Below the pieces are notes generated by a model. It was not told the DNA's origin, made no database searches, and saw nothing but the letters and a program-made list of their open reading frames with translations. The translations under genes and the position numbers were made by a program. This document shows, in pieces, positions 1 to 6,014 of a DNA stretch of 6,014 nt (its first letter is position 1; the number at the start of each line of letters is the position of its first letter). This stretch comes from an uncultured Acidobacteriota bacterium (GTDB taxonomy: Bacteria > Acidobacteriota > Blastocatellia > RBC074), in contig CALBSU010000623.1 in NCBI GenBank assembly GCA_937967285.1, forward strand, positions 1-6,014, in the 5' to 3' direction.

Positions 1-206
1 ACCTCTTCGACCGGTATCACGTGCTGCGACGAACTGCTTCCGATATAGACGATGATCGTGAATCGCCCGCCTTTGTACGAGACGACCTTGCCCTTGAGGA
101 TACTCCCGTCTCTCAGCCTGATCGTGTCCGCCTGCGCCGTTATCCCGATCATCCCCATTAATATAAGGATGCATAAGGCGTACGTTATTCTCTTTGTTGA
201 GCTCAC
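1..206 (-). CDS. Secreted protein of unknown function, N-terminal part only (runs off the window)
   Basis: This gene reads leftwards and its 3' end lies outside the window; 68 codons are visible. A GTG start at 206..204 is chosen because GGAGGT (216..211) sits 4 nt before it. An in-frame ATG at 230..228 would add eight residues but has no Shine-Dalgarno sequence. From the GTG the protein starts MSSTKR, followed by a hydrophobic core (about residues 7-24) and a likely signal peptidase I site AQA|DT after residue 26, so it should be exported. The mature part begins DTIRLRDGSILKGKVVSY, a pattern seen at the start of many small periplasmic or cell-surface proteins with an SH3/Sm-like beta barrel, where a 'DG..L.GKV' hairpin recurs. 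That fold is inference. No function can be assigned from this fragment, and no convincing promoter was found upstream. Confidence 0.72.
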   Translation of the reverse strand, partial: MSSTKRITYALCILILMGMIGITAQADTIRLRDGSILKGKVVSYKGGRFTIIVYIGSSSSQHVIPVEE

Positions 207-422
207 TCCGACCTCCAGGTAGCGATTCATATCATTCTATTTACTTGCAAGGGGTTGACATCACGCAGTTTAACATAAAATCAGCCCCGTGACACACGCC
301 GTCCCCACACTCTTTACGTCCCTGCCGGCGGACCTCCTGAACCGATCCGGCCCCATCTCAGTTGCAAAACCTGCCGTGTAAATTTTCAGTAAAAAGATGA
401 TGAATAAAAATTTAAAGAAAAC
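207..422. other. Intergenic, no gene supported
   Basis: Apart from the ribosome binding site at 211-216, I see no coding signal here. The right end (about 377-421) is very A/T-rich with A-tracts and T-tracts in front of the promoter at 423-451, and could act as an UP element. A TTGACA at 255-260 has only a poor -10 partner. Confidence 0.5.
211..216 (-). promoter_or_regulatory. Shine-Dalgarno sequence that decides a GTG start
   Basis: GGAGGT on the minus strand, 4 nt before GTG 206..204. It lies inside the reading frame that would result from ATG 230..228, which argues that translation starts at the GTG. Confidence 0.65.
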
Positions 423-451
423 TTGACTGATCCCGATTTGAAATATATACT
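423..451 (+). promoter_or_regulatory. Strong sigma70-type promoter of the cryptic 458-758 unit
   Basis: TTGACT (423-428) and TATACT (446-451) each match consensus at 5 of 6 positions and are separated by exactly 17 bp. The 45 bases upstream are rich in A- and T-tracts, as in UP elements. The predicted transcription start is about 457-459. No annotated-size gene follows on this strand; the transcript would end at the terminator at 723-758. Confidence 0.7.
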
Positions 452-561
452 CGCCTTGTCTGTCGGTAATAACGCACTTTCCAGATGCGGTGTTTCAAGC
501 AAATGCCCTGAGAATGCGTTGAAGACCCACCATCCGGCAGCACAGAGGACAATACGAACTG

Positions 562-758
<197 letters not shown>

Positions 759-773
759 GTTTCCGGGATCGCA

Positions 774-843
774 TCTGGTTATTTCGGCAGAGGCGGGCAG
801 AGATCGGTTTTCTGGTTATCTTAAATCCGGAATCTCTGCCGAA
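774..843. repeat. Inverted repeat with two competing left arms, plus a 9-bp direct repeat
   Basis: TTCGGCAGAG (783-792) is perfectly complementary to CTCTGCCGAA (834-843). GGCAGAGAT (796-804) is also perfectly complementary to ATCTCTGCC (832-840), so the right arm can pair with either left arm. TCTGGTTAT occurs at 774-782 and again at 811-819 (37-bp period). It lies between the plus-strand terminator and the 3' end of the vWA gene and would be in that gene's 3' trailer if transcription reads past 895. Function unknown. Confidence 0.6.
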
Positions 844-894
844 GGGCTCGTGACGCAGATCGCTTCCTCAAGAAACCTCTGACTCTCTGCGGTT

Positions 895-917
895 AAAAAA
901 TCGGACAACCAAGGTTG
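895..917 (-). terminator. Weak intrinsic terminator after the vWA gene
   Basis: On the minus strand, about 20 nt after the stop codon, CAACC (917..913) and GGTTG (910..906) form a short stem. A G-U pair may extend it if the loop is drawn as CTTG. T6 follows a few bases downstream (900..895). The stem is short and its loop tight, so efficiency is doubtful. Confidence 0.38.
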
Positions 918-937
918 CACAGCATTGAGCCTGATAA

Positions 938-2101
938 TCACTTCTCTTCGGAATCGGCGAGCGGAGCGCGGTAACCGACGCGGGCCCGGACGACGAGGTC
1001 GTCGTTATTGATTCTGACGGAGATCGAGCGGTAGGTGCCGTCGCGCTGATCGTTCGATGAGATGTATCTGACGGTGTACTGGTTGCGGAGTTCGTCGGCG
1101 ATCAGTCTGAAGGCGAAGGTGGTATTTTCGATATTTTCGGCGCGGATATAGCGTGCGCCGGACTGAAGCGCTACCGAGCGCATGTAATCCGCGGCAATCA
1201 GGTACCGGTCCCGGAGCGGCCTGGCCGGTTGAGTGCTGCTTCGCGGCGGTGACGGCCGGACTGGACGATTTTCCTGCGACGGATTGATCGTATCGACGCG
1301 CGGCCTGGGAATATTGATGATCGGTTTTCCCGGATCCTCCGGCTTCGGATCCTGAAGATCCTGCCAGCGGACCGCCCGGCCGGTGAACCCGTTGCCGGGG
1401 ATGTTCGGAATGAAGAGCGGCTTCATGATCGGAGCGCCGTCGTTGCGCGTCTCGTACTGAATGGCATAGCAGATGATGCCGGAGGTCGCGATCAGATCGA
1501 GAGTGCTTTCGTACGTGGCGCGCTTGCTGGCGGTATCGACCCCGTCGGTCAGCAGGACGATCGCCTTGCGACCGTCGATATTGGCCATCTTCTCGCGGAT
1601 CGTCTGATCGATCGCGTCGTAGAGGCTGGTCAGATAGCTGCTCTTGACGTTCTTGATCGTCTTTTCGATTTCATCGATATTATTGCTGAAATCATTAATG
1701 TAGCGGACCTTCTCATCGAAGGTGACGATCATAACCCGGTCGCGCGGCTGGAGCTGCTTGATGAAGGCTAGCGCCGCCTTGCGGATGGTATTCAGCTTGT
1801 TCTGCGTGCTGCGGCTGGTGTCGATCAGCAGTGCGACGGAAAAGGGCGACTCGATCGAGGAGAACTCCTCGATCCTCTGCTGGACGCCGTCCTCGTATAT
1901 GGAAAACTCGTCCTTACCGAGACCGGTCATAAACCGCCCGTAGCGATCGGTGACGATGACAGGGACCGTGACCAGCCCCGTTCCGATCCGGATCGTCTGC
2001 TGCGGATCCTGCTTCTCGTCCTTTTTTTCCGGCTCCTGGGCCGACGCCGCCATGACCAGAACAGCCATCAGAACCAGAATACTTAATGCGCGTTTTTTCA
2101 T
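938..2101 (-). CDS. Secreted VWFA-related protein of the Acidobacterial family
   Basis: This 387-aa exported protein has a von Willebrand factor A domain. MKKRALSILVLMAVLVMAASAQ is a typical signal peptide (cleavage near residues 19-21). Residues about 34-85 form the N-terminal segment usual in this family ('VTVPVIVTDRYGRFMTGLGKDEFSIYEDGVQQ'-type beta domain). The vWA fold follows (about 86-215) with a complete metal-ion-dependent adhesion site: DTSRS (D94, S96, S98), T158 in LTSLYDA, and D186 in LLTDGVD. A proline/arginine-rich linker spans about 226-297. The C-terminal segment (300-383) contains QYTVRYISSNDQRDGTYRSI and ends RVGYRAP, as in TIGR03436-type proteins. These are numerous in Acidobacteriota; their ligands are mostly unknown, with protein-protein contact through Mg2+/Mn2+ expected. 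The gene stands alone with its own promoter (2129-2157). The Shine-Dalgarno is weak (TGGA 4 nt before ATG). Confidence 0.93.
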   Translation of the reverse strand: MKKRALSILVLMAVLVMAASAQEPEKKDEKQDPQQTIRIGTGLVTVPVIVTDRYGRFMTGLGKDEFSIYEDGVQQRIEEFSSIESPFSVALLIDTSRSTQNKLNTIRKAALAFIKQLQPRDRVMIVTFDEKVRYINDFSNNIDEIEKTIKNVKSSYLTSLYDAIDQTIREKMANIDGRKAIVLLTDGVDTASKRATYESTLDLIATSGIICYAIQYETRNDGAPIMKPLFIPNIPGNGFTGRAVRWQDLQDPKPEDPGKPIINIPRPRVDTINPSQENRPVRPSPPRSSTQPARPLRDRYLIAADYMRSVALQSGARYIRAENIENTTFAFRLIADELRNQYTVRYISSNDQRDGTYRSISVRINNDDLVVRARVGYRAPLADSEEK

Positions 2102-2128
2102 AATCCAGTTTCCAATTCCGCTCCGGGA

Positions 2129-2157
2129 ATTCTACAGTAGTATGCCGAAGTATTCAA
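2129..2157 (-). promoter_or_regulatory. Sigma70-type promoter of the vWA gene
   Basis: On the minus strand TTGAAT (2157..2152) and TAGAAT (2134..2129) are separated by 17 bp. The start would fall near 2122, leaving a leader of about 20 nt before ATG 2101..2099. Confidence 0.62.
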
Positions 2158-2181
2158 AACCGTCCGGTCCGTGAAAGCTGT

Positions 2182-2228
2182 CCGTGCCGTAAACGGCACG
2201 GCTAAATTCAGCAGCCGCGGAGCGGCTG
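2182..2228. repeat. Two adjacent GC-rich hairpins in the divergent intergenic region
   Basis: Hairpin 1 is CCGTGCCG (2182-2189), loop TAAA, CGGCACGG (2194-2201), 8 bp. Hairpin 2 is CAGCCGC (2212-2218), loop GGA, GCGGCTG (2222-2228), 7 bp. Neither has a T-tract on either strand, so they are not standard terminators. They lie between the vWA promoter and the plus-strand gene at 2276 and could be a REP-like intergenic element or part of the 2276 leader. Confidence 0.6.
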
Positions 2229-2241
2229 AGTAGTTGCTCTA

Positions 2242-2272
<31 letters not shown>

Positions 2273-2275
2273 TCC

Positions 2276-3052
2276 ATGTCACTTGAATACGCGATCGAAT
2301 ATCCCTGTCAGATGAGGAAGATGCACGGCGAACAGGGTCTGCGCCTGCTGGCGAGGACCTCGGCGCTGATCTCGAAGATGGTCCGCGAATCGATTACCGG
2401 ACCGGGCGCGCCGTCGCCCGAGAGCGTCGAGTTCACCACGCGTTACGCCGAAGAGCTTGAACGCGCCGAGGCGATCGGCGAGTACTGCCGGACGCAATGC
2501 CCGGTTCATGTGAGCGCCCGGATCTCGGGCCTCGAACAGGAGACGAGTCCGGAAACGATCGAATGTCTGGGCCGGATCAGGTATCCGATTCAGGCTGAAT
2601 TTGAACGATTCCTGGCTGAACGCTTGCAGCGGATCCACGCGAACGAGTCGCACTGGCCGAACCTGCTGAGGATCCTGCTCGATCGAGAATCTCCGTTCGA
2701 CGGCGAGGCGACGAAGGAACTGCGCCGGATCACGACCGCGGACGGGCTCAGATTCTATGAACTGCGCCTCCCGATCCAGCTCCCGGGAATGGGACTGACG
2801 ACCGATCACATCTTCGATATTCTGGCGGGTTTCACGGCCACGGATGGCGGCGCAGCCGGGTATCAGCGAGAGATTCCGCCGGTTGCGCTCAATGACTATG
2901 CCGATTTTCTGGAATCCGTCCTGATCGAAGGACTGGACGGCGCTGAAGTCGAACGTCTGCGATCGCAGGGAGGAACCTGGTGGGAGTATATGCGATTTGC
3001 GGCCGCCCTGCGATCGGCGGATGACCTCGGAGTGAGAATGCTCCTCGACTGA
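2276..3052 (+). CDS. Conserved-looking hypothetical protein, 258 aa
   Basis: I do not recognise this family. The product is soluble, with no signal peptide or membrane segment, and is mostly helical in character. N-terminal features are IEYPC (C11) and a basic helix; then a helical stretch (about 53-70) with CRTQC (C71, C75), and C97. A central block follows (LRFYELRLPIQLPGMGLTTDHIFDILAGF in two parts, about 158-186), and the protein ends with QGGTWWEYMRFAAALRSADDLG. The four cysteines (11, 71, 75, 97) all fall in the first 100 residues and might bind a metal or FeS centre; this is speculation. ATG 2276 is chosen because the only upstream extension (TTG 2234) would translate the tandem heptamers. 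No Shine-Dalgarno is visible, so initiation may be leaderless. It is convergent with nusB, with an 11-nt gap and no terminator seen. A fully open antisense frame (2279-3067) is R/S/Q-rich and treated as a shadow. Confidence 0.72.
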   Translation: MSLEYAIEYPCQMRKMHGEQGLRLLARTSALISKMVRESITGPGAPSPESVEFTTRYAEELERAEAIGEYCRTQCPVHVSARISGLEQETSPETIECLGRIRYPIQAEFERFLAERLQRIHANESHWPNLLRILLDRESPFDGEATKELRRITTADGLRFYELRLPIQLPGMGLTTDHIFDILAGFTATDGGAAGYQREIPPVALNDYADFLESVLIEGLDGAEVERLRSQGGTWWEYMRFAAALRSADDLGVRMLLD

Positions 3053-3063
3053 CCGGCGCTCGA

Positions 3064-3525
3064 TCAACCGGCCTGATGCACCAGGTTTTCCGGCTTTTCG
3101 ACCTCCTCGGAGCCGTCCGATTCGAGGTCGCGCTTGATCGCGTCGAGTATGCCGTTGATGAACTGCGTCGCCTCGGTGGTCGAAAACCTCCGCGCGATCT
3201 CGAGCGCCTCGTTGATGGCGACGGTCCTCGGAGTACTCGGCTGAAAGAGGAATTCGTAGACGGCCATCCTGAGGAGGTTGCGATCGACGATCGCCATGCG
3301 CGGAATTCGCCAGTGTTCGGTTCTCAGGCGGATCCGGTCATCGATCTCATTGAGATGTTCGATCGTGCCGATCGCCAGTTGATTGGCGAAATCACGAACC
3401 TCTTCGGCGGCCTCCGCCATCTCCCCCCAGTATGTCTCCACCATCTCCTCGATCGTCGGACGGGCCACGTCGTATTGAAAAAGCATCTGTAGCGCACATT
3501 CGCGCGCTCTGCGTCGAGCACCCAT
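3064..3525 (-). CDS. nusB: Transcription antitermination factor NusB
   Basis: NusB (153 aa, within the family's 130-170) binds boxA RNA with NusE/S10 and keeps RNA polymerase processive on rRNA operons. It is a cytoplasmic all-helical protein. Conserved blocks are all present: RRRARECALQMLFQYD (4-19, the arginine-rich RNA-binding first helix); HWRIPRMAIVDRNLLRMAVYE (71-91); PRTVAINEALEIARRFSTTEA (99-119); and FINGILDAI (122-130). The C-terminal tail (about 135-153) is acidic and variable. It lies 96 nt downstream of ribH on the same strand, the usual ribH-nusB order in bacteria. No terminator lies in the gap, so it is probably expressed from the ribH promoter. A weak TTGTCC/TATTTA pair in the gap could add a second start. 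The Shine-Dalgarno is poor (AAGAAA 7 nt before ATG). Confidence 0.96.
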   Translation of the reverse strand: MGARRRARECALQMLFQYDVARPTIEEMVETYWGEMAEAAEEVRDFANQLAIGTIEHLNEIDDRIRLRTEHWRIPRMAIVDRNLLRMAVYEFLFQPSTPRTVAINEALEIARRFSTTEATQFINGILDAIKRDLESDGSEEVEKPENLVHQAG

Positions 3526-3621
3526 AATACTGTTTCTTATGTTCGATTTGAGATTAAATAGATTGAAGCCATTACGGGGGACAAATTTTGCCTGAAGATC
3601 GGGTGAGGACGAACCAGACTG

Positions 3622-4098
<477 letters not shown>

Positions 4099-4105
4099 GG
4101 GGGAA

Positions 4106-4110
4106 TCCTT
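4106..4110 (-). promoter_or_regulatory. Shine-Dalgarno sequence that decides the ribH start
   Basis: AAGGA, 7 nt before ATG 4098..4096. The competing GGAG (4122..4119) before ATG 4113 would lie at the very 5' end of the predicted transcript and could hardly work. Confidence 0.6.
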
Positions 4111-4127
4111 CATATCGACTCCGGCAA

Positions 4128-4156
4128 AGTATAGTGATCGCGAACCACGCGGTCAA
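4128..4156 (-). promoter_or_regulatory. Sigma70-type promoter of ribH-nusB
   Basis: On the minus strand TTGACC (4156..4151) and TATACT (4133..4128) are separated by 17 bp. The predicted start is near 4121. It separates ribH-nusB from the hbd/crotonase operon upstream. No FMN riboswitch could fit in the ~22-nt leader, so no flavin control at RNA level is visible. Confidence 0.78.
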
Positions 4157-4206
4157 GACAATAAATTCCCGTCTATCATACTTTAACTTGCGAAACTCTG
4201 AATCTG

Positions 4207-4926
4207 TCACCGCCCCTCGAATTCAGGGGGACGTTTTTCGAGGAAGGCGGCGGTGCCTTCGCGGACATCGCGCGTGGCGAAACAGAGGGCGAAGAGAGCG
4301 GACTCGAGTCTGAGGGCATCGTCGAGCGGCAGGTGCGAACCTGAGGCGACGGCCTCGAGCGCGAATCTGACGGCGAGGGGCGCATTGCGGCCGAGCCTTG
4401 CGGCGAGATCCCGTGCGTCTGCGATCAGATGGGCGCTGTCCGGGTGGAGGCGATTGACGATATTGATCGAGCGGGCCTCGGTTGCGGTGATGGTGCGGCC
4501 GGTGAGGATTATCTCGAGCGCCCTCGAACGGCCGGCTACCTCCGCCAGCCGAGTCGCGCCGCCGAAAGCCGGCAGGCGGGCCGGATTGGAGAAGCCCAGT
4601 CGGGCGTCTTCAGTCGCGATCCGCCAGTGGCAGGCGAGGGCGAGTTCGAATCCCCCGTCGAGCACCTCCCCGCTGATGGCGGCGATGACGGGTTTGCCCG
4701 CCCCCTCGATCAGCGCGATCAGGGACTGCCCGAGCCGGGCCAGTTCGAGCGCCTCGACAGGGGTCGTCGATCCCGCATCCGGCCCGCTCAGGTCACGGCA
4801 GACGAGGACGAGCGATCTGGCGTCCGGATCCTCACTGAAGGAATCGAATACGCCGGCGAGTTCCTCGAGCCGGCCGGCATCGAGCCGGCCCTCGAGTTCA
4901 ACGGTGTGGAAATTTTGCTGAGCCAT
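4207..4926 (-). CDS. Crotonase-fold (enoyl-CoA hydratase/isomerase family) protein, atypical active site
   Basis: This 239-aa member of the enoyl-CoA hydratase/isomerase superfamily is shorter than the usual 255-265. The family core is clear: KPVIAAISGEVLDGGFELALACHWRIATEDARLGF (78-112), FGGATRLAEVAG (121-132), ILTGRTITATEA (140-151), IVNRL (156-160) and the C-terminal TAAFLEKRPPEFEGR. The second oxyanion-hole glycine (G91) and the glutamate matching rat Glu144 (E94) are kept. The segment that normally reads G-Q-P-E-x-x-x-G-x-x-P-G is GFSNPARLPAFGG. It is two residues shorter, with Asn114 where the second catalytic glutamate (Glu164) is expected. The first oxyanion loop ('AGAD' type) is also not recognisable (CRDLSGPDAGS, 43-53). 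Normal hydratase activity is therefore doubtful; an isomerase, hydrolase, decarboxylase or non-catalytic role is possible. The start is 2 nt after the hbd stop, so translation is coupled. Confidence 0.88.
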   Translation of the reverse strand: MAQQNFHTVELEGRLDAGRLEELAGVFDSFSEDPDARSLVLVCRDLSGPDAGSTTPVEALELARLGQSLIALIEGAGKPVIAAISGEVLDGGFELALACHWRIATEDARLGFSNPARLPAFGGATRLAEVAGRSRALEIILTGRTITATEARSINIVNRLHPDSAHLIADARDLAARLGRNAPLAVRFALEAVASGSHLPLDDALRLESALFALCFATRDVREGTAAFLEKRPPEFEGR

Positions 4927-4928
4927 GT

Positions 4929-5816
4929 TCAGAGCTTCACCGGCAACGGGTTTTTCGGATCGGAGTAGTCGTAGAAACCGCGTCCCGACTTGCGTCCGTA
5001 GAGCCCTGCCTGGACCATCCGCTTGAGCAGTGTCGGCGGGGCGAAGCGCTTCTCCCTGAACTCATCGAACATGATGTTGGCGATGTAGTAGGTGGTATCG
5101 AGACCGACGAAGTCGGCGAGCGTCAGCGGACCCATCGGGTGATTGCATCCGAGCTTCATCCCGTTGTCGATATCGACGGTCGAGGCCAGCCCCTCCTCGA
5201 GCACGCGGATGGCGTCGAGCATGTACGGGACGAGAAGGCGATTGACGATGAAACCCGTCTTGTCGCCGGCCCGGACGACGGTTTTACCCATCGACTGAGC
5301 GACCGAGATCGCCTCCTCGTAGACGGCCTCGTCGGTCAGAATGGTGCTGATCACCTCGACCAGCTTCATCAGCGGCACCGGATTGAAGAAGTGCATGCCG
5401 ACGAAGCGACGCTGCCGCTCAGGCGATGCAGCCGTCATCATTTCCGTGATCGAGAGGGACGAGGTGTTCGACGCGAGGATCGTCTCCGGTTTGCAGATCT
5501 TATCGAGCCGGGCCCAGGTTTCGCGCTTGATGTCCAGGTTCTCGATGATCGCCTCGATGATCAGATCGGCGTCGGCCAGCTCTTCATGCCGGGTCGTCCC
5601 TCGCAGGCGGCCGAGCGCCTCGTCACGCTGCTCTGCCGTCATCGTCCCCTTCTCGACGAACTTCGAGAGCGACTTCCCGATCCCGCCGATGCCTTTGGCG
5701 ACCAGCTCATCGCTCACCTCGACGATCGTTACATCGTACCCGCTGGAAGCCGCAACCTGGGCGATGCCGGCCCCCATCAGGCCCGCTCCCAATACTCCTA
5801 TCTTCTTTACAGACAT
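4929..5816 (-). CDS. hbd: 3-hydroxybutyryl-CoA dehydrogenase (3-hydroxyacyl-CoA dehydrogenase family)
   Basis: This NAD(P)-dependent enzyme interconverts (S)-3-hydroxyacyl-CoA and 3-oxoacyl-CoA, in beta-oxidation or in acetoacetyl-CoA reduction. It is cytoplasmic. At 295 aa it is the stand-alone form (usual 280-295), not the fused FadB type. The Rossmann domain starts VLGAGLMGAGIAQ with G10-x-G12-x-x-G15, and E33 at the end of beta-2 suggests NAD preference. Catalytic residues of the family are present: SNTSSLSI (116-123, Ser119/120), H142 in GMHFFNPVPLMKLVEV, E154, and N192 in TGFIVNRLLVPY. The C-terminal helical domain includes NHPMGPLTLADFVGLD (225-240) and ends GRKSGRGFYDY. The Shine-Dalgarno is excellent (AGGAGG, 5827..5822, 5 nt from ATG). 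It is followed after 2 nt by the crotonase-like gene. No clear promoter lies upstream, so transcription probably comes from the gene beyond 5897. Confidence 0.95.
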   Translation of the reverse strand: MSVKKIGVLGAGLMGAGIAQVAASSGYDVTIVEVSDELVAKGIGGIGKSLSKFVEKGTMTAEQRDEALGRLRGTTRHEELADADLIIEAIIENLDIKRETWARLDKICKPETILASNTSSLSITEMMTAASPERQRRFVGMHFFNPVPLMKLVEVISTILTDEAVYEEAISVAQSMGKTVVRAGDKTGFIVNRLLVPYMLDAIRVLEEGLASTVDIDNGMKLGCNHPMGPLTLADFVGLDTTYYIANIMFDEFREKRFAPPTLLKRMVQAGLYGRKSGRGFYDYSDPKNPLPVKL

Positions 5817-5838
5817 GATTGCCTCCTAAATGTTTGAA

Positions 5839-5939
5839 GTTTCCAGTTGCCAGTTTGTATCCAGATGTTTGGTAAAGGCAGGTGAGCCTTATCATTTCAA
5901 ATCAGATCAGGACTGGAAACCGGCAACTGGAAACCGGAA
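5839..5939. repeat. Long-looped 18-bp inverted repeat with a 14-bp tandem repeat in one arm
   Basis: GTTTCCAGTTGCCAGTTT (5839-5856) and AAACCGGCAACTGGAAAC (5917-5934) are complementary at 17 of 18 positions; in minus-strand RNA the mismatch is a G-U pair. The right arm sits in two tandem copies of ACTGGAAACCGG(C/A)A (5912-5925, 5926-5939; 13 of 14 match). The 60-bp loop holds a small AAGGC/GCCTT hairpin (5875-5879/5886-5890). The right arm overlaps the 3' end of the upstream gene. Confidence 0.75.
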
Positions 5940-6014
5940 ACCTGCTCGGTTCCCTTCAGTTTCAGCCCGTATTTTTCGCCGTCCGAGACGACCCATTTTT
6001 TGAAATCCTCGCGG
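5897..6014 (-). CDS. C-terminal end of an unrecognised protein (5' part beyond the window)
   Basis: The last 38 codons of a minus-strand frame are visible, ending at TGA 5899..5897. The first 24 residues (REDFKKWVVSDGEKYGLKLK, then GTEQ) read like a real protein: charged, helical, with normal codon use. The final 14 (VSGFQLPVSSPDLI) are encoded by the tandem/inverted repeat DNA at 5912-5939 and just after it. The original stop was therefore probably lost and a repeat-derived tail added, or the repeat has always supplied the terminus. The family is not recognised. The gene lies 80 nt upstream of hbd on the same strand and may be cotranscribed with it, which would suggest a CoA-thioester metabolism role; this is only context. 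Confidence 0.55.
   Translation of the reverse strand, partial: REDFKKWVVSDGEKYGLKLKGTEQVSGFQLPVSSPDLI

Noticed and set aside
255..281. TTGACA at 255-260 with TAAAAT at 276-281 as a plus-strand promoter
   Set aside because: The -35 is perfect but the spacer is only 15 bp, and the much better promoter at 423-451 explains the plus-strand transcript.
2279..3067. Fully open 262-aa antisense frame on the minus strand, overlapping the 258-aa gene and the end of nusB
   Set aside because: The translation is rich in Arg, Ser and Gln with no recognisable motif, and its start would lie within nusB's stop region. The plus-strand product has normal composition and structure, so this is a codon-bias shadow.
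4099..4113. ATG 4113 as the ribH start
   Set aside because: It has a GGAG at 5 nt but lies about 8 nt from the predicted transcription start. The five extra residues are not part of the usual RibH N-terminus. It remains possible if another promoter is used.
4253..4968. Plus-strand ORFs opposite the crotonase gene (4253-4921, 4429-4968)
   Set aside because: Their products are Ser/Arg/Ala- or Gly/Arg-rich without motifs, and the minus-strand crotonase and hbd are certain.
5139..5837. Plus-strand ORFs opposite hbd (5139-5837, 5341-5829) and the minus-strand 5707-5895 frame
   Set aside because: These are shadows of hbd. The minus-strand one is an out-of-frame reading of the hbd N-terminus and its leader.

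Overview
The window reads as a chromosomal segment from a free-living bacterium, most likely an Acidobacteriota member. The main clue is the 387-aa secreted protein at 938-2101 (minus). It has the architecture of the 'VWFA-related Acidobacterial domain' family (TIGR03436-type): signal peptide, short N-terminal domain, vWA fold with an intact MIDAS, proline-rich linker and C-terminal 'QYTVRY...RVGYRAP' segment. Moderately high GC with frequent C/G at third codon positions and the style of the short intergenic repeats fit, but the phylum call is inference.

Layout. (1) 1-206, minus: N-terminus of a small exported protein, cut by the window edge. (2) 207-937: a 730-base stretch without an obvious long gene. 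It is not empty. It carries a near-consensus sigma70-type promoter on the plus strand (423-451, 17-bp spacer), a possible 40-codon ORF (562-684), a C/U-rich tract and a strong intrinsic terminator (723-758). Together these make a compact ~300-nt transcription unit that is either a small-protein gene or a non-coding RNA. An unusual bistable inverted repeat follows at 774-843. (3) 938-2101, minus: the vWA protein, with its own promoter. (4) 2102-2275: a divergent intergenic region with two GC-rich hairpins and four tandem 7-bp repeats directly in front of the next gene. (5) 2276-3052, plus: a conserved-looking 258-aa protein of unknown function, convergent with nusB. (6) 3064-4098, minus: ribH then nusB, a classic riboflavin/antitermination pair with a clear promoter at 4128-4156. 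(7) 4207-5816, minus: 3-hydroxybutyryl-CoA dehydrogenase and an unusual crotonase-family protein, separated by 2 nt and surely cotranscribed. (8) 5817-6014, minus: a long-looped inverted repeat and the C-terminal end of another gene, whose last codons run into that repeat.

Functionally, 4207-5816 belongs to CoA-thioester metabolism (fatty-acid oxidation or butyrate-type chemistry). ribH makes the last riboflavin intermediate, and NusB acts in rRNA transcription antitermination. No mobile element, CRISPR array, tRNA or rRNA was recognised. The most interesting part is the cryptic plus-strand unit at 423-758, followed by the crotonase with a substituted catalytic position and the intergenic repeats.
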